Shown: positions 1 through 11,931 of the stretch, piece by piece
How the letters are laid out: every line of letters begins with the position of its first letter
Position numbering within the stretch: the stretch's first letter is position 1
Source: Chitinolyticbacter albus
GTDB taxonomy: Bacteria; Pseudomonadota; Gammaproteobacteria; Burkholderiales; Chitinibacteraceae
Direction of reading: 5' to 3'
Length of the DNA stretch: 43,113 bases
NCBI RefSeq assembly: GCF_024437655.1
Contig: NZ_JANBVF010000018.1
Coordinates: 1-43,113, forward strand
Position numbers and translations under genes: made by a program
Notes under the pieces: model-generated
Databases searched by the model: none
Seen by the model: only the letters and a program-made list of their open reading frames with translations
Told to the model about the DNA's origin: nothing

Positions 1-680
1 CCGCCTTGTCCGGCTCGCCCCCCACCTGGCGGGTGATGATGCGCGTGATCAGCGTGCCGATCAGCACCGCCAGTACGAACCCGGCAATGATGAGGCCGAT
101 CATCACCCGCTTGATCTGCTCGACGATACGCGTCGATTCGCGGTTCACCTCATCGGCGACCTTCGTGTTGATCTCGACCAGCCCCGATGCCGCCGCCGCC
201 AGCGATTCGAAGAGCGGCTTGGTCTGTGCTCTCACCAGATTATCGGCTTCATCCTTCTTGCCCTCCTGCAAAAGCTTCAGGACCTGGCTTGCCGAATCAC
301 GATAAGCCGGCGACGCCTTGTCGTACGCCGCCAGCAATCGCTTTTCCTCGTCAACGAGCTCGGTCTGCTTGTAAGCCGCCATCTCCTCGTCGATGGCCTT
401 CTCCGACCCCCTGTTCTTCTCAATCTGCGAGGTGATTTCCTCGGGGGTATTGATCGCCAGACTGACGTAGATACGCCGATAGTGCTGGACCAGCTCGGTC
501 TCGATATGACTCAGGTCGCGGATCGGCACCAGCCGGTCGGTGTACATGCTGCTCATCATCGCGTCGACCTGGCGCAATTGGTAGACGGCCACAACGCCGA
601 CCACGACGGTGACCAGGGCCACCATGAGAAAAGCAATGGTCAGTTTTGTGCCCAACCGCAGGCTCTTGAACCCATTCATC
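1..680 (-). CDS. Methyl-accepting chemotaxis protein, N-terminal part (cut by window start)
   Basis: This gene runs leftward out of the window, so only about 226 residues are visible. The start ATG is the complement of 678-680 and is preceded by a GGAG ribosome site. The protein begins MNGFKSLRLGTKL, followed by a hydrophobic first membrane helix (about residues 13-33). A roughly 150-residue helical periplasmic region of four-helix-bundle (4HB_MCP) type follows, then a second membrane helix (about 193-213). The visible end, RQVGGEPDKA, is typical of the start of a HAMP domain. By family knowledge such proteins sense small ligands and signal through CheA/CheW to the flagellum. The methylated signalling domain lies outside the window. 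A weak sigma-28-like arrangement (TAAG, 13 nt, GCGAATAA) lies upstream but is not convincing. Confidence 0.9.
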
Positions 681-720
681 CTGTATCTCCGCTAGGTTAT
701 TCGCGACCGCCTTCCAGCTT

Positions 721-890
721 AGAGCCTGTTTACGATCTTTTCACCGCAGCGCCGGGGGCGGGAAAGGGTCAGGCACCCGGCTTGGGACCCAAGCGATAAC
801 GGGTATTGCCAGCGAGTACGGCGCGGTGGATGGCCCTATCCGACTCGGCACCATGGGTGCGCTGTCGCGAAAAGAGCGTAAACAGGCACT
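721..890. mobile_element. Possible MITE or IS remnant with imperfect 20-bp terminal inverted repeats
   Basis: GAGCCTGTTTACGATCTTTT at 722-741 is matched, inverted, by the segment at 870-889; the two agree at 18 of 20 positions. The element would be about 170 bp, with no meaningful open frame and an internal perfect palindrome GCTTGGG-A-CCCAAGC. It fills most of the 300-bp gap between the divergent chemotaxis receptor and hydrolase genes. No convincing target-site duplication is visible. The ends resemble those of IS-derived non-autonomous elements, but no family was assigned. Confidence 0.5.
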
Positions 891-980
891 TGGTAGAGCG
901 GGGCGGACCCGCCTTGTCATCCACGCCCAAGCCCGGCACCGTGCATTACACTGGCGCCAAATTCACCGAGGAGCATCGCC

Positions 981-1718
981 ATGATCATCCAGAGCCAGCA
1001 CGTCGACCTTGCCACCGCGACCGGCCCCATGCGCACCTACGTGCATCGCCCGGCTGGTGATGGCCGCTATCCGGCTGTGTTGTTCTATTCGGAAATCTTC
1101 CAGCAGACCGGGCCGATCGAACGCGCGGCGCGCTTCCTGGCCGGTCATGGCTACGCCGTGCTGGTGCCGGAAATCTTCCACGAGCTCAATCCGGCGGGCA
1201 CCGTGCTCGCCTACGACAATGCCGGCCGCGACAAGGGCAATGCCGACAAGGCCGCCAAATCGGTCGAGGGCTACGACAGCGACAACCGCGCCATGATCGA
1301 CTGGCTGGCCAGCCAGCCCTGGTACTCGGGCCAGTTGGGTGCGATGGGTTTCTGCATCGGCGGGCATCTCGCGTTCCGCGCCGCGCTGCAACCGGAAGTG
1401 CGTGGCACCGCCTGCTTCTATGCCACCGATCTGCACACCGAGGTCATTCCCAACCAGCCCGGCCAGCACAGCATGGAACGGGCGAATGAGATCAAGGGTG
1501 AGCTCTTGATGATCTGGGGCAAGCAGGATCCGCACATCCCGGCCACCGCCCGCGCAGACGTCTATGCCCGGTTGGCCGCATTGGGGCTGACCTTCACCTG
1601 GCACGAATTCAATGGCCAGCACGCCTTCATGCGCGACGAGGGCGAGCGCTACGATGCGCAGTTGGCACGGCTCGGCTTTGAGCTCAGCTTCGATCTGTTT
1701 GCACGCACGCTGCGTTGA
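981..1718 (+). CDS. Dienelactone hydrolase family protein
   Basis: This 245-residue protein is an alpha/beta hydrolase of the dienelactone hydrolase (carboxymethylenebutenolidase) family. Family members open lactone or ester bonds with a Cys-Asp-His triad. The visible triad is Cys124 in GFCIGGH, Asp183 in GKQDPHIP and His214 in GQHAF. The length fits the family (about 230-250). It has no signal peptide, so it should be cytoplasmic. The start is supported by GAGGAG about 8 nt upstream. The stop lies only 3 nt from the stop of the convergent regulator gene. Neighbours do not point to a catechol pathway, so the substrate is unknown and a general esterase role is possible. Confidence 0.9.
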   Translation: MIIQSQHVDLATATGPMRTYVHRPAGDGRYPAVLFYSEIFQQTGPIERAARFLAGHGYAVLVPEIFHELNPAGTVLAYDNAGRDKGNADKAAKSVEGYDSDNRAMIDWLASQPWYSGQLGAMGFCIGGHLAFRAALQPEVRGTACFYATDLHTEVIPNQPGQHSMERANEIKGELLMIWGKQDPHIPATARADVYARLAALGLTFTWHEFNGQHAFMRDEGERYDAQLARLGFELSFDLFARTLR

Positions 1719-1721
1719 ACG

Positions 1722-4700
1722 TCACCCGGCAGCGGCCACCCTGAGTCGCCGCGCCAACGCCAGGTAGCCCAGGGCGTGCGCCGTCTGCGCGGCCTCGCCC
1801 AGCGACACGGTCCGCGCGGCCCCCGCCACGGTGAGCCGGGACAGCGGCAGATAGGGCCGCACCCAGGCCAGATCGCTCCGGGTATCGGCCAGCACGGTGG
1901 CCTGACGGGCGACCAGCGTCCAATCGGCCTCGCGCAGGCCCAGCTCGATCAACCTGGCGTGATACTGCAGCCGGTTGTGGTACATGCTGTCCGCCAGCGT
2001 GTCTGCCGCCCGCGTCAACAGCACCGCGCGCTCGGCCACTGGGGAGAACGCGGCGCAGGTCGCCAGCGCCCATGGCCCCACGTAGAGGTGCAGCTGGCCG
2101 GCATCGACCGCCGAACAGGCGGCGCGTGCATGCGTCAGTGCGCCGGCCGCATCGCCCAGCTCGTATGCGGCGCGCGCGGCGGCTTCGTCGAACATCGGCA
2201 GGAAACGGCTTAGCCCCGCGCCCTCGGCGACCTGCCGCCCCTGCCGCAGGTACACGCCGGCTGCGTCGGCCTCGTCCATATCCAGCAATACCCAACCTGC
2301 CACCAGCGTGGAGAATGCCTCTGCCCGGCGGTGACCGATGCGCCGGGCAATATCGAGCGAATACAGCGCTTCTTCCAGGCAAGCGGTGACCTCGCCGAGG
2401 TAAAACAGCACCGAAGCCAACGCTGCGCGATTGGCCGCCTGTTCGGGCAGCAGGCCATAGCTGCCGCACAAGGCAAGGCAAGACTGGAACTGCGCTTGCG
2501 CGCCGGCGAAATCGCCTTGCGCATAGGCCGCATCACCCAGTCCCGAACGCGCGCGCGCCTGCAGCGCAAAGTCGCCAGCGGTGCGCGCGTATTCCAGCGC
2601 TTGCTGCTGCGCGGCCGCGCTCTCGGCTATCCGGTTGCGCGGAAAATAAGCTCGGCCACGCAACACATGCAGCCGGGCCCGCAACAGCGGTTCCGCCACC
2701 GCGCCGAGCTCCTCTTCCATCTGCGCCAGCGCCGCCAGCGCCTCGTCGAGCCGATCGAGCTGCAGCAGTGCCTCGATGCCGATCAGTCTCGCCTGCCAGG
2801 CTGGCGCACCCACCGCCTGCTCGACCGCCAGCTTGCCATGCATGATCGCAAGCGAGGGTTTGCCACGGCGCAGCTGCAATTCGGCCAGCAGCGTATACAG
2901 CACGCTGCTTTGGCGCGCATTCGCCGGCAGCGCGCGTGCCATGTCCAAGAGGCCAAGCGCACGCTCGTCGCGCAGCGTGTCGCACTCGATCCGGGCTGCC
3001 GCCAGCAATTCATCCAGCGCCCGTGGCTCGCCTCCCAGCGCCAGATGGCGCGCGCAGGCCACCGCATCGCGTTCGCGATACCAGTCGGCGAGACGCCGGT
3101 GCAGCGCGACACGCGTTGCCGCCGTCATCTGCTGGTACAACACTTCGCGCACCAATGCGCTGGAAAAGCGCCAGACTTCGCCGTACCGCACCGCAAGCAG
3201 CGGCCACGACCCGGCGGCGACGCCCCCCACCTGTTGCACCAGATCCGCCGGACAACCCTCGCCCGCAACCGCCATGACGCCCAGCGCGTAGCGTTCCGTC
3301 GGCGCAAGCCGCGCCAGTTCCGCCTGGACGGCAGCGCGTAACGACGCCGGCAAGTCGCCCTCCCCTGCTGGCTGCTGCGGCAAGAGGCAGGCCAGGAACA
3401 AGGGGTTGCCGGCGGACCGCACAATACATTGCTCCAGTTGCGGGTGCTCGGCATATCCCAGCTGGGCAGCCAGTATCCGGGCGTCGCCAGTCGAGAGCGG
3501 GGACAGATCCTGCGTCAGGCAAGGTACACACGCAGTCGCGGCGCGCGCCGCCACTTCGGCCGCCAGCGCGCCGCCATGGCGCAAGGTGGCCACCACCAGC
3601 ACCGGATACGCGGCCAAGGCCGCCAGCGCACCGATAAGACTGCTCCAGAAATCTTCGCTGGCCCCGTGCGCGTCCTCGATCACCAGCAACTGCGGCCGTA
3701 CGGCAGCATGCTGTTTGAAAAGGCCGATCAGCAGCTCATCGAGCAATTGCTGCACCCGCGCCGGATTCATCGCATTACGCATGCCCTGCATCAACGGCGA
3801 GAGCGCTTCACCTCGCAAGCTATGCAGCAGCGCCTGATGCTCCAGACTCCAGCCGTGGGTAGCCCGGTTCGGGCCGGCCCCGGCGAGCCGCAGCACCAGC
3901 CGCTGCGACAAGGTATCGTCGCCGCCGCGCGTCAGCCCGGCATGCAGGACATGGCAGGCGTAGCCCGTTGCCTGAGCATGACGCACACACTCGCCGGCGA
4001 GGCGGGACTTACCCACGCCGATTCCGCCACGCAACAACACCAGCGACGCTACCCCACCCGCGCCGGCTTCGATGCCAGCGCTGAGCCGCTGCCATTCAAG
4101 CGCACGCCCGACGAGGCGCGGCGACTGCGGCAACTGACTGGGCACGCAGCCGAGTACACGCCAGTCCTCGCCGCAGCACTCGAACAACAGCGTGTCACTC
4201 AATACCGCATGCACCGCAGAACTGGTCCGGATTTCGCCGGCAACCGCCACGGCGGCGTGCGGCAAGCGAGCCCCCCCGAACCCCTGGGCATCGCAGACGA
4301 TATCGCCGTAATCGAGCCGGGCGCCCAGGCCCGAATGCTGCGACTGCAAATCGAGCAATACGTGCGCCGCATGAACGGGGGAGTCGCAGCCGGCGACATC
4401 GACCCCGAAAACAAAATACAGGCCGGACTCGTCCAGTGGCCGGCCGCCGGCCGCGGCCAGCTGCGCCACAAGCGCCGTCGTCGCCGGCTGGGCGAGGCGC
4501 ACCAGCGGCAATGTCCGCGTCTCTGACCAGTTCGGCGGAGGCGGCGCAGCCGGCGCGACACCGCCCAGCAGTTCGGGCAAGGTGATCCCGAAGAAGCGCG
4601 CCAGATCGCTGGCTGTGCGCAGACTGACGCTGTGCCCGCCTTCGGCCCGCTTCAGCGTGGCGATCGACACGTAGAGCCTGCGCTGCACGCAGGCTTCCAC

Positions 4701-4832
4701 CAGTTGCGATTGCGTCAGCAGCCGCTCACGCCGCAGGGCTGCGATACGCCCGGCGGGCAGGGTGATGGAACGGCCGGAGCCAGATTGGATGTCGGTCATG
4801 GCGAGGGGTGGAGACGTCGCTCTGCACGGCAA
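1722..4832 (-). CDS. Large regulator: XRE-type HTH, degenerate cyclase-like region, ATPase and TPR repeats
   Basis: The protein has 1036 residues from a TTG start with GGGGA just upstream; an in-frame ATG at 4799 is the alternative but has no clear ribosome site. Residues about 25-90 form a helix-turn-helix of XRE type (RIAALRRERLLTQSQLVEAC). Residues about 135-225 (YGDIVCDAQGFGGARLPHAA) faintly resemble a degenerate class III nucleotide cyclase domain. An AAA/STAND-like ATPase follows, with Walker A GGIGVGKS at 269-276 and Walker B LLVIEDAH near 382. From about 600 to the end the sequence is Ala/Leu-rich helical repeats of TPR type. This layout recalls MalT/SARP-like signal-transducing ATPases, but with an N-terminal DNA-binding domain. 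The target genes and signal are unknown. Confidence 0.8.
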   Translation of the reverse strand: MPCRATSPPLAMTDIQSGSGRSITLPAGRIAALRRERLLTQSQLVEACVQRRLYVSIATLKRAEGGHSVSLRTASDLARFFGITLPELLGGVAPAAPPPPNWSETRTLPLVRLAQPATTALVAQLAAAGGRPLDESGLYFVFGVDVAGCDSPVHAAHVLLDLQSQHSGLGARLDYGDIVCDAQGFGGARLPHAAVAVAGEIRTSSAVHAVLSDTLLFECCGEDWRVLGCVPSQLPQSPRLVGRALEWQRLSAGIEAGAGGVASLVLLRGGIGVGKSRLAGECVRHAQATGYACHVLHAGLTRGGDDTLSQRLVLRLAGAGPNRATHGWSLEHQALLHSLRGEALSPLMQGMRNAMNPARVQQLLDELLIGLFKQHAAVRPQLLVIEDAHGASEDFWSSLIGALAALAAYPVLVVATLRHGGALAAEVAARAATACVPCLTQDLSPLSTGDARILAAQLGYAEHPQLEQCIVRSAGNPLFLACLLPQQPAGEGDLPASLRAAVQAELARLAPTERYALGVMAVAGEGCPADLVQQVGGVAAGSWPLLAVRYGEVWRFSSALVREVLYQQMTAATRVALHRRLADWYRERDAVACARHLALGGEPRALDELLAAARIECDTLRDERALGLLDMARALPANARQSSVLYTLLAELQLRRGKPSLAIMHGKLAVEQAVGAPAWQARLIGIEALLQLDRLDEALAALAQMEEELGAVAEPLLRARLHVLRGRAYFPRNRIAESAAAQQQALEYARTAGDFALQARARSGLGDAAYAQGDFAGAQAQFQSCLALCGSYGLLPEQAANRAALASVLFYLGEVTACLEEALYSLDIARRIGHRRAEAFSTLVAGWVLLDMDEADAAGVYLRQGRQVAEGAGLSRFLPMFDEAAARAAYELGDAAGALTHARAACSAVDAGQLHLYVGPWALATCAAFSPVAERAVLLTRAADTLADSMYHNRLQYHARLIELGLREADWTLVARQATVLADTRSDLAWVRPYLPLSRLTVAGAARTVSLGEAAQTAHALGYLALARRLRVAAAG

Positions 4833-4861
4833 CTGATCCCCAACTGATACGGCGTTGGTGA

Positions 4862-8098
<3,237 letters not shown>

Positions 8099-8112
8099 AG
8101 CGAAGACCATCC

Positions 8113-8658
8113 ATGCGCCTGCTGACCATCGTCGCCCTTGCCTTCTTCCTCGCTGCCTGCGGCTTTCACTTGCGTGGGCAGGGGCCAGGCGGGCAGTTCC
8201 CATACAGCACCGCGTACGTGAACGGCTCGGGCCCGGTGGCGGCACAGTTGCGGCAGAACCTGCAGCTGCTGGGCAATGTCAGCCTGGTTGCTGCCGCCCG
8301 TAGCGGCGTCGCTCAGGTCGATGTGAGCAACGAGCGCACCGACCGCAAGGTCGGCGCGCTCAACAGCGACGGCCGGGTCTCCGAGTACCGCATGTTCTAT
8401 GTGCTGACCTATCGCATCATCGCGCCTGGTGGCGAGGAGTTGGCCGGCAACAGCGAGCTGCGGATGTTCCGTGACTACACCTACGACGAGAACAACGCGC
8501 TCGGTAACGAGGCGCAGGAACAGATCCTGATCCGCGACATGCATCAGGCCGCCGCGCAACAGATCCTGCGGCGGACTGCCGCGCTGGCGCGACAGGCGGC
8601 AAGCACGCAGCCTACCCCGGTTCCCACGCCGCAGCCCGGGCTGCTGGATGCGCGCTGA
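8113..8658 (+). CDS. lptE: LPS-assembly lipoprotein LptE
   Basis: This 181-residue outer-membrane lipoprotein plugs the LptD barrel and helps place lipopolysaccharide on the cell surface. The signal ends in a lipobox, FFLAAC-GFHLRG, with the lipidated Cys about residue 16 of the precursor. GFHLRG after the Cys is the LptE hallmark. The C-terminus is Pro-rich (TPVPTPQPG) and probably disordered. The gene follows leuS by 14 nt and overlaps the start of holA by 11 nt, so the three are probably co-transcribed and lptE-holA translationally coupled. Confidence 0.95.
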   Translation: MRLLTIVALAFFLAACGFHLRGQGPGGQFPYSTAYVNGSGPVAAQLRQNLQLLGNVSLVAAARSGVAQVDVSNERTDRKVGALNSDGRVSEYRMFYVLTYRIIAPGGEELAGNSELRMFRDYTYDENNALGNEAQEQILIRDMHQAAAQQILRRTAALARQAASTQPTPVPTPQPGLLDAR

Positions 8659-9664
8659 AGACCTGCCACGCCAGCTCGCACGCGGGTTGGCGCCGCTCTA
8701 TACCCTCCACGGCGACGAGGCCTTTCTCGCCATCGAGGCGGCGCAGGTGCTGCGCGATGCCGCGCGCGCAGCCGGCTACGGCGAGCGCGAAGTGCTCACG
8801 GTGGAGGCCGGCTTTTCCTGGTCGCAGCTGGGAATGATCGCCAACTCGTTCTCGCTGTTCGCCGAGCAAAAGCTGGTTGAGCTGCGCATTCCCACCGGCA
8901 AGCCCGGCGTCGAAGGCGCCAAGGTCATCGAGGCCTATGCCGCGAACCTGCCGCCCGACACCATCACGCTGGTGCAATTACCCAAGCTCGATCGCACCGC
9001 GCAGAACGGCAAGTGGTTCCAGGCGCTGGCCAATGCCGGTGAGGTGGTCGAAGCCAAGCCCGTCGAGCGTGCCCAGCTACCGGGCTGGGTCGCCCAGCGC
9101 CTGGCGGCGCAAGGTCAACGCATGAGCAGCGAAGCGCTCGATTTCCTCGCCGACCGGGTCGAAGGCAACCTGTTTGCCGCACACCAGGAAGTGCTCAAGC
9201 TCGGCCTGCTGCACCCGGCAGGCGAATTGACACTGGACGACGTGCAGCACGCCGTTGCCAATGTGGCGCGTTTCGATGTATTCCAGCTTGGCCATGCGCT
9301 GTTGGCGGGCGACGCCGAGCGCTTCGTGCGCATGCTGCAAGGCCTCAAGGCCGAGGGCGAGGCGCCGCACCTGATCCTCTGGGCCATGGCCGAGGAAATC
9401 CGTAGCCTGACCCGGATCGGCCAGGGCCGCAGCCGGGGCATACCCATGGCGCAGTTGCTGAAGGAAAACCGCGTCTGGGGTGAGAAGCAGCGCCTCGTCG
9501 ACGGCGCGCTCTCGCGCGTGAATGCCGGCCGGCTGCGCGCCGCGCAGGCGCTGGCCACACGCATCGACCAGTTGAACAAGGGCATAGGCCAGGGTGAGGT
9601 GTGGGACGAGCTGCTGCAACTCGGGCTCATGCTAATGGGCCAGCCGGTCATCCGCAGCAAATAA
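8648..9664 (+). CDS. holA: DNA polymerase III delta subunit
   Basis: This 338-residue clamp-loader subunit opens the beta sliding clamp during replication. The start MRAEDLPRQLARGLAPLYTLHGDEAFL is typical of HolA: LYTLHGDE opens the first AAA-like domain, and the protein lacks an active ATPase site as expected. EGNLFAAHQEVLKL and LTLDDVQHAV are conserved stretches of the middle region. The ATG overlaps the lptE stop by 11 nt. The order leuS-lptE-holA is conserved in beta- and gammaproteobacteria. A short hairpin (GCCGTCC-AA-GGACGGC, 9670-9685) follows the stop. Confidence 0.95.
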   Translation: MRAEDLPRQLARGLAPLYTLHGDEAFLAIEAAQVLRDAARAAGYGEREVLTVEAGFSWSQLGMIANSFSLFAEQKLVELRIPTGKPGVEGAKVIEAYAANLPPDTITLVQLPKLDRTAQNGKWFQALANAGEVVEAKPVERAQLPGWVAQRLAAQGQRMSSEALDFLADRVEGNLFAAHQEVLKLGLLHPAGELTLDDVQHAVANVARFDVFQLGHALLAGDAERFVRMLQGLKAEGEAPHLILWAMAEEIRSLTRIGQGRSRGIPMAQLLKENRVWGEKQRLVDGALSRVNAGRLRAAQALATRIDQLNKGIGQGEVWDELLQLGLMLMGQPVIRSK

Positions 9665-9709
9665 CCATCGCCGTCCAAGGACGGCACTGAGGAAATGTAG
9701 AACCCCGCC

Positions 9710-11161
9710 ATGAAAGAACAGATCCTCGTCAATATCACCCCGCAGGAAACCCGCGTCGCCACTGTAGAAGACGGCGTGGTGCAGGATATCCATATCGAGC
9801 GCGCCAGCCAGCGCGGGCTGGTGGGCAACATCTACCTCGGCGTGGTCAAGCGCGTGCTGCCGGGCATGCAGAGCGCCTTTATCGAGATCGGGCTGGAACG
9901 CGCGGCCTTTTTGCATATCGCCGACGTGATCGAGCAGCGCCAGCACCCGAACGAGGTGCAGCGTATCGAGAAGATCGTGCACGAAGGCCAGCCGTTGCTG
10001 GTGCAGGTGGTCAAGGATCCGATCGGCACCAAGGGCGCTCGCCTCTCCACCCAGATCAGCATCGCCGGGCGCTTTTTGGTGTTTCTGCCGCAGGAACACC
10101 ATATCGGCGTGTCACAACGCATCGAGAGCGGCGAGGAGCGCGAGCACCTGCGCGAGCGGCTGGAAAAACTGCTCACGCAAGACCATCACGGCTACATCAT
10201 CCGCACCAGCGCCGATCATGCCACCGATGCCGAGTTGCGCGCCGACGTCGATTATCTCGACCTGATCTGGAGCGATATCCGCCAGAAGTCGCAGAAGCTG
10301 CCGGCCAAATCGCTGCTGTTCCAGGATCTGTCGCTGCAGCTCAGGGTGCTGCGCGATATGGTGGGCGAAGCCACCGACGATGTGCAGGTCGATTCGCGTG
10401 AGAACTTCCAGCGCATGACCGAATTTGCTGCCGCCTTCGTGCCGGACGTGCTGCCGCGTATCCAGCATTACGCCGGCGAGCGACCGCTGCTCGAGCTTTA
10501 CGGGGTCGAGGCCGAGATCGAGCGCGCACTCAGTCGCCGGGTGAATCTCAAGTTCGGCGGCTACCTGATCATCGATCAGACCGAGGCAATGACCACCATC
10601 GACGTGAACACCGGCGGCTTCGTCGGCACGCGCAACTTCGACGACACCATCTTCAAGACCAATCTCGAAGCGACCCACGTGATCGCGCGCCAGCTGCGGC
10701 TGCGCAACCTGGGCGGCATCATCATCGTCGACTTCATCGACATGGATAACGACGAACATCAGCGCGCGGTGCTCGACGAATTGCAGAAGGCGCTGTCGCG
10801 CGACCGCACCAAGGTCACGGTGTCCGATTTCACCAGCCTCGGGCTCGTCGAAATCACCCGCAAGCGCACCCGCGAATCGCTGGCCCACGTGCTGTGCCAG
10901 CCCTGCCCCACCTGTCAGGGCCGCGGCGAGATCAAGACCGCCGAGACCATCTGCTACGACATCCTGCGCGAGATCATGCGCGAGGCGCGGCAGTTCAACG
11001 CCCGCGAGTACCGTATCCTCGCCTCGCAGAACGTGATCGACATGTTCCTCGATGAGGAATCGGCGAGCCTGGCGATGCTAGCCGACTTCATCGGCAAACC
11101 CATCTATCTGCAGGTGGAAACGGCGTATACGCAGGAACAGTTCGACGTGGTGCTGGTGTAA
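9710..11161 (+). CDS. rng: Ribonuclease G
   Basis: This 483-residue endoribonuclease of the RNase E/G family is known to mature the 5' end of 16S rRNA and to cut some mRNAs. An S1 RNA-binding region lies near residues 36-115 (GNIYLGVVKRVLPGMQSAF). The two catalytic Mg-binding aspartates are Asp298 (TIDVNTGG) and Asp341 (IIVDFIDM), 43 residues apart as in RNase E. The Zn-link CPTC is at 399-402. The protein lacks the long C-terminal scaffold of RNase E, which makes it RNase G. It is preceded by holA (45-nt gap) and followed by a stem-loop. Confidence 0.96.
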   Translation: MKEQILVNITPQETRVATVEDGVVQDIHIERASQRGLVGNIYLGVVKRVLPGMQSAFIEIGLERAAFLHIADVIEQRQHPNEVQRIEKIVHEGQPLLVQVVKDPIGTKGARLSTQISIAGRFLVFLPQEHHIGVSQRIESGEEREHLRERLEKLLTQDHHGYIIRTSADHATDAELRADVDYLDLIWSDIRQKSQKLPAKSLLFQDLSLQLRVLRDMVGEATDDVQVDSRENFQRMTEFAAAFVPDVLPRIQHYAGERPLLELYGVEAEIERALSRRVNLKFGGYLIIDQTEAMTTIDVNTGGFVGTRNFDDTIFKTNLEATHVIARQLRLRNLGGIIIVDFIDMDNDEHQRAVLDELQKALSRDRTKVTVSDFTSLGLVEITRKRTRESLAHVLCQPCPTCQGRGEIKTAETICYDILREIMREARQFNAREYRILASQNVIDMFLDEESASLAMLADFIGKPIYLQVETAYTQEQFDVVLV

Positions 11162-11168
11162 CGGGCGC

Positions 11169-11213
11169 CTAGGTGCCTGTGCCGCTGGTTTCGCGACCGA
11201 GCACAGGCCCTAG
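11169..11213 (+). terminator. Stem-loop after rng
   Basis: CTAGGTGCCTGTGC pairs with GCACAGGCCCTAG across an 18-nt loop, with one internal mismatch. No T-run follows, so it may be a weak terminator or an mRNA 3'-end stabiliser rather than a classical intrinsic terminator. ftsE begins 58 nt downstream. Confidence 0.4.
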
Positions 11214-11270
11214 CCCCCACCGCCCGCGCGCTTTAACATCCAGCCCATCGCGCCCATTCCGAGCCGGCCC

Positions 11271-11924
11271 ATGATCCAGTTCCAGCAAGTCAGCAAGCGC
11301 TATCCCGGCGGTTTCGATGCCGTGAAGAACCTTAGCTTCGAGATCCAGACCGGGGAGCTGGTGTTCCTCGCCGGCCATTCGGGTGCGGGCAAGTCGACGC
11401 TACTCAAGCTGATCGCCGGCATCGAGAAGCCCTCGAGCGGCGCCGTGCTGGTGAACAACCAGAACGTGTCCCGGCTGGGCCGCAAGGCGCTGCCTTATGT
11501 GCGGCGCCATCTCGGCTTGATCTTCCAGGATCACAAGATCCTGTACGACCGCAGCGTGTACGACAACGTGCGCCTGCCACTCGATATCGTCGGCTTTGAC
11601 GGTCGCGAGGTGAAGCGGCGGGTGCTCGCAGCGCTCGACAAGGTGGGCCTGTCCGGCAAGGAAAAGCTCAACCCGGTGGCGCTATCGGGCGGCGAGCAGC
11701 AACGGCTGTGCATCGCCCGCGCCGTAGTGCACCGGCCGGCCATCCTGCTCGCCGATGAGCCGACGGCCAATCTGGACCGCGACTACGCGCACGATATCCT
11801 GGAGCTGTTCAAATCCTTCCACCAGGTGGGCGTCACCTTGGTGATCTCGGCGCACGACGAAACGCTGATGGCCGATTACGGCCGCCGCATCCTGCGCCTG
11901 AAGCACGGCGAATTCACCGCGTGA
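11271..11924 (+). CDS. ftsE: Cell division ATP-binding protein FtsE
   Basis: This 217-residue ABC ATPase pairs with FtsX at the division site and controls septal peptidoglycan hydrolysis through FtsX partners. Walker A GHSGAGKST is at 35-43, the signature LSGGEQQR begins at 138, and Walker B ILLADEPT lies near 158-165. RKALPYVRRHLGLIFQDHKIL is typical of FtsE. The start codon has no strong ribosome site. ftsX follows 7 nt after the stop. The gene order ftsE-ftsX-rpoH is widespread in proteobacteria. Confidence 0.97.
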   Translation: MIQFQQVSKRYPGGFDAVKNLSFEIQTGELVFLAGHSGAGKSTLLKLIAGIEKPSSGAVLVNNQNVSRLGRKALPYVRRHLGLIFQDHKILYDRSVYDNVRLPLDIVGFDGREVKRRVLAALDKVGLSGKEKLNPVALSGGEQQRLCIARAVVHRPAILLADEPTANLDRDYAHDILELFKSFHQVGVTLVISAHDETLMADYGRRILRLKHGEFTA

Positions 11925-11931
11925 GGCCGCA

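Noticed and set aside
2331-4526. Long plus-strand frames opposite the HTH-ATPase regulator
   Set aside because: Arg/Gln/His-rich shadow translations with no motifs; the minus-strand frame carries Walker and HTH motifs.
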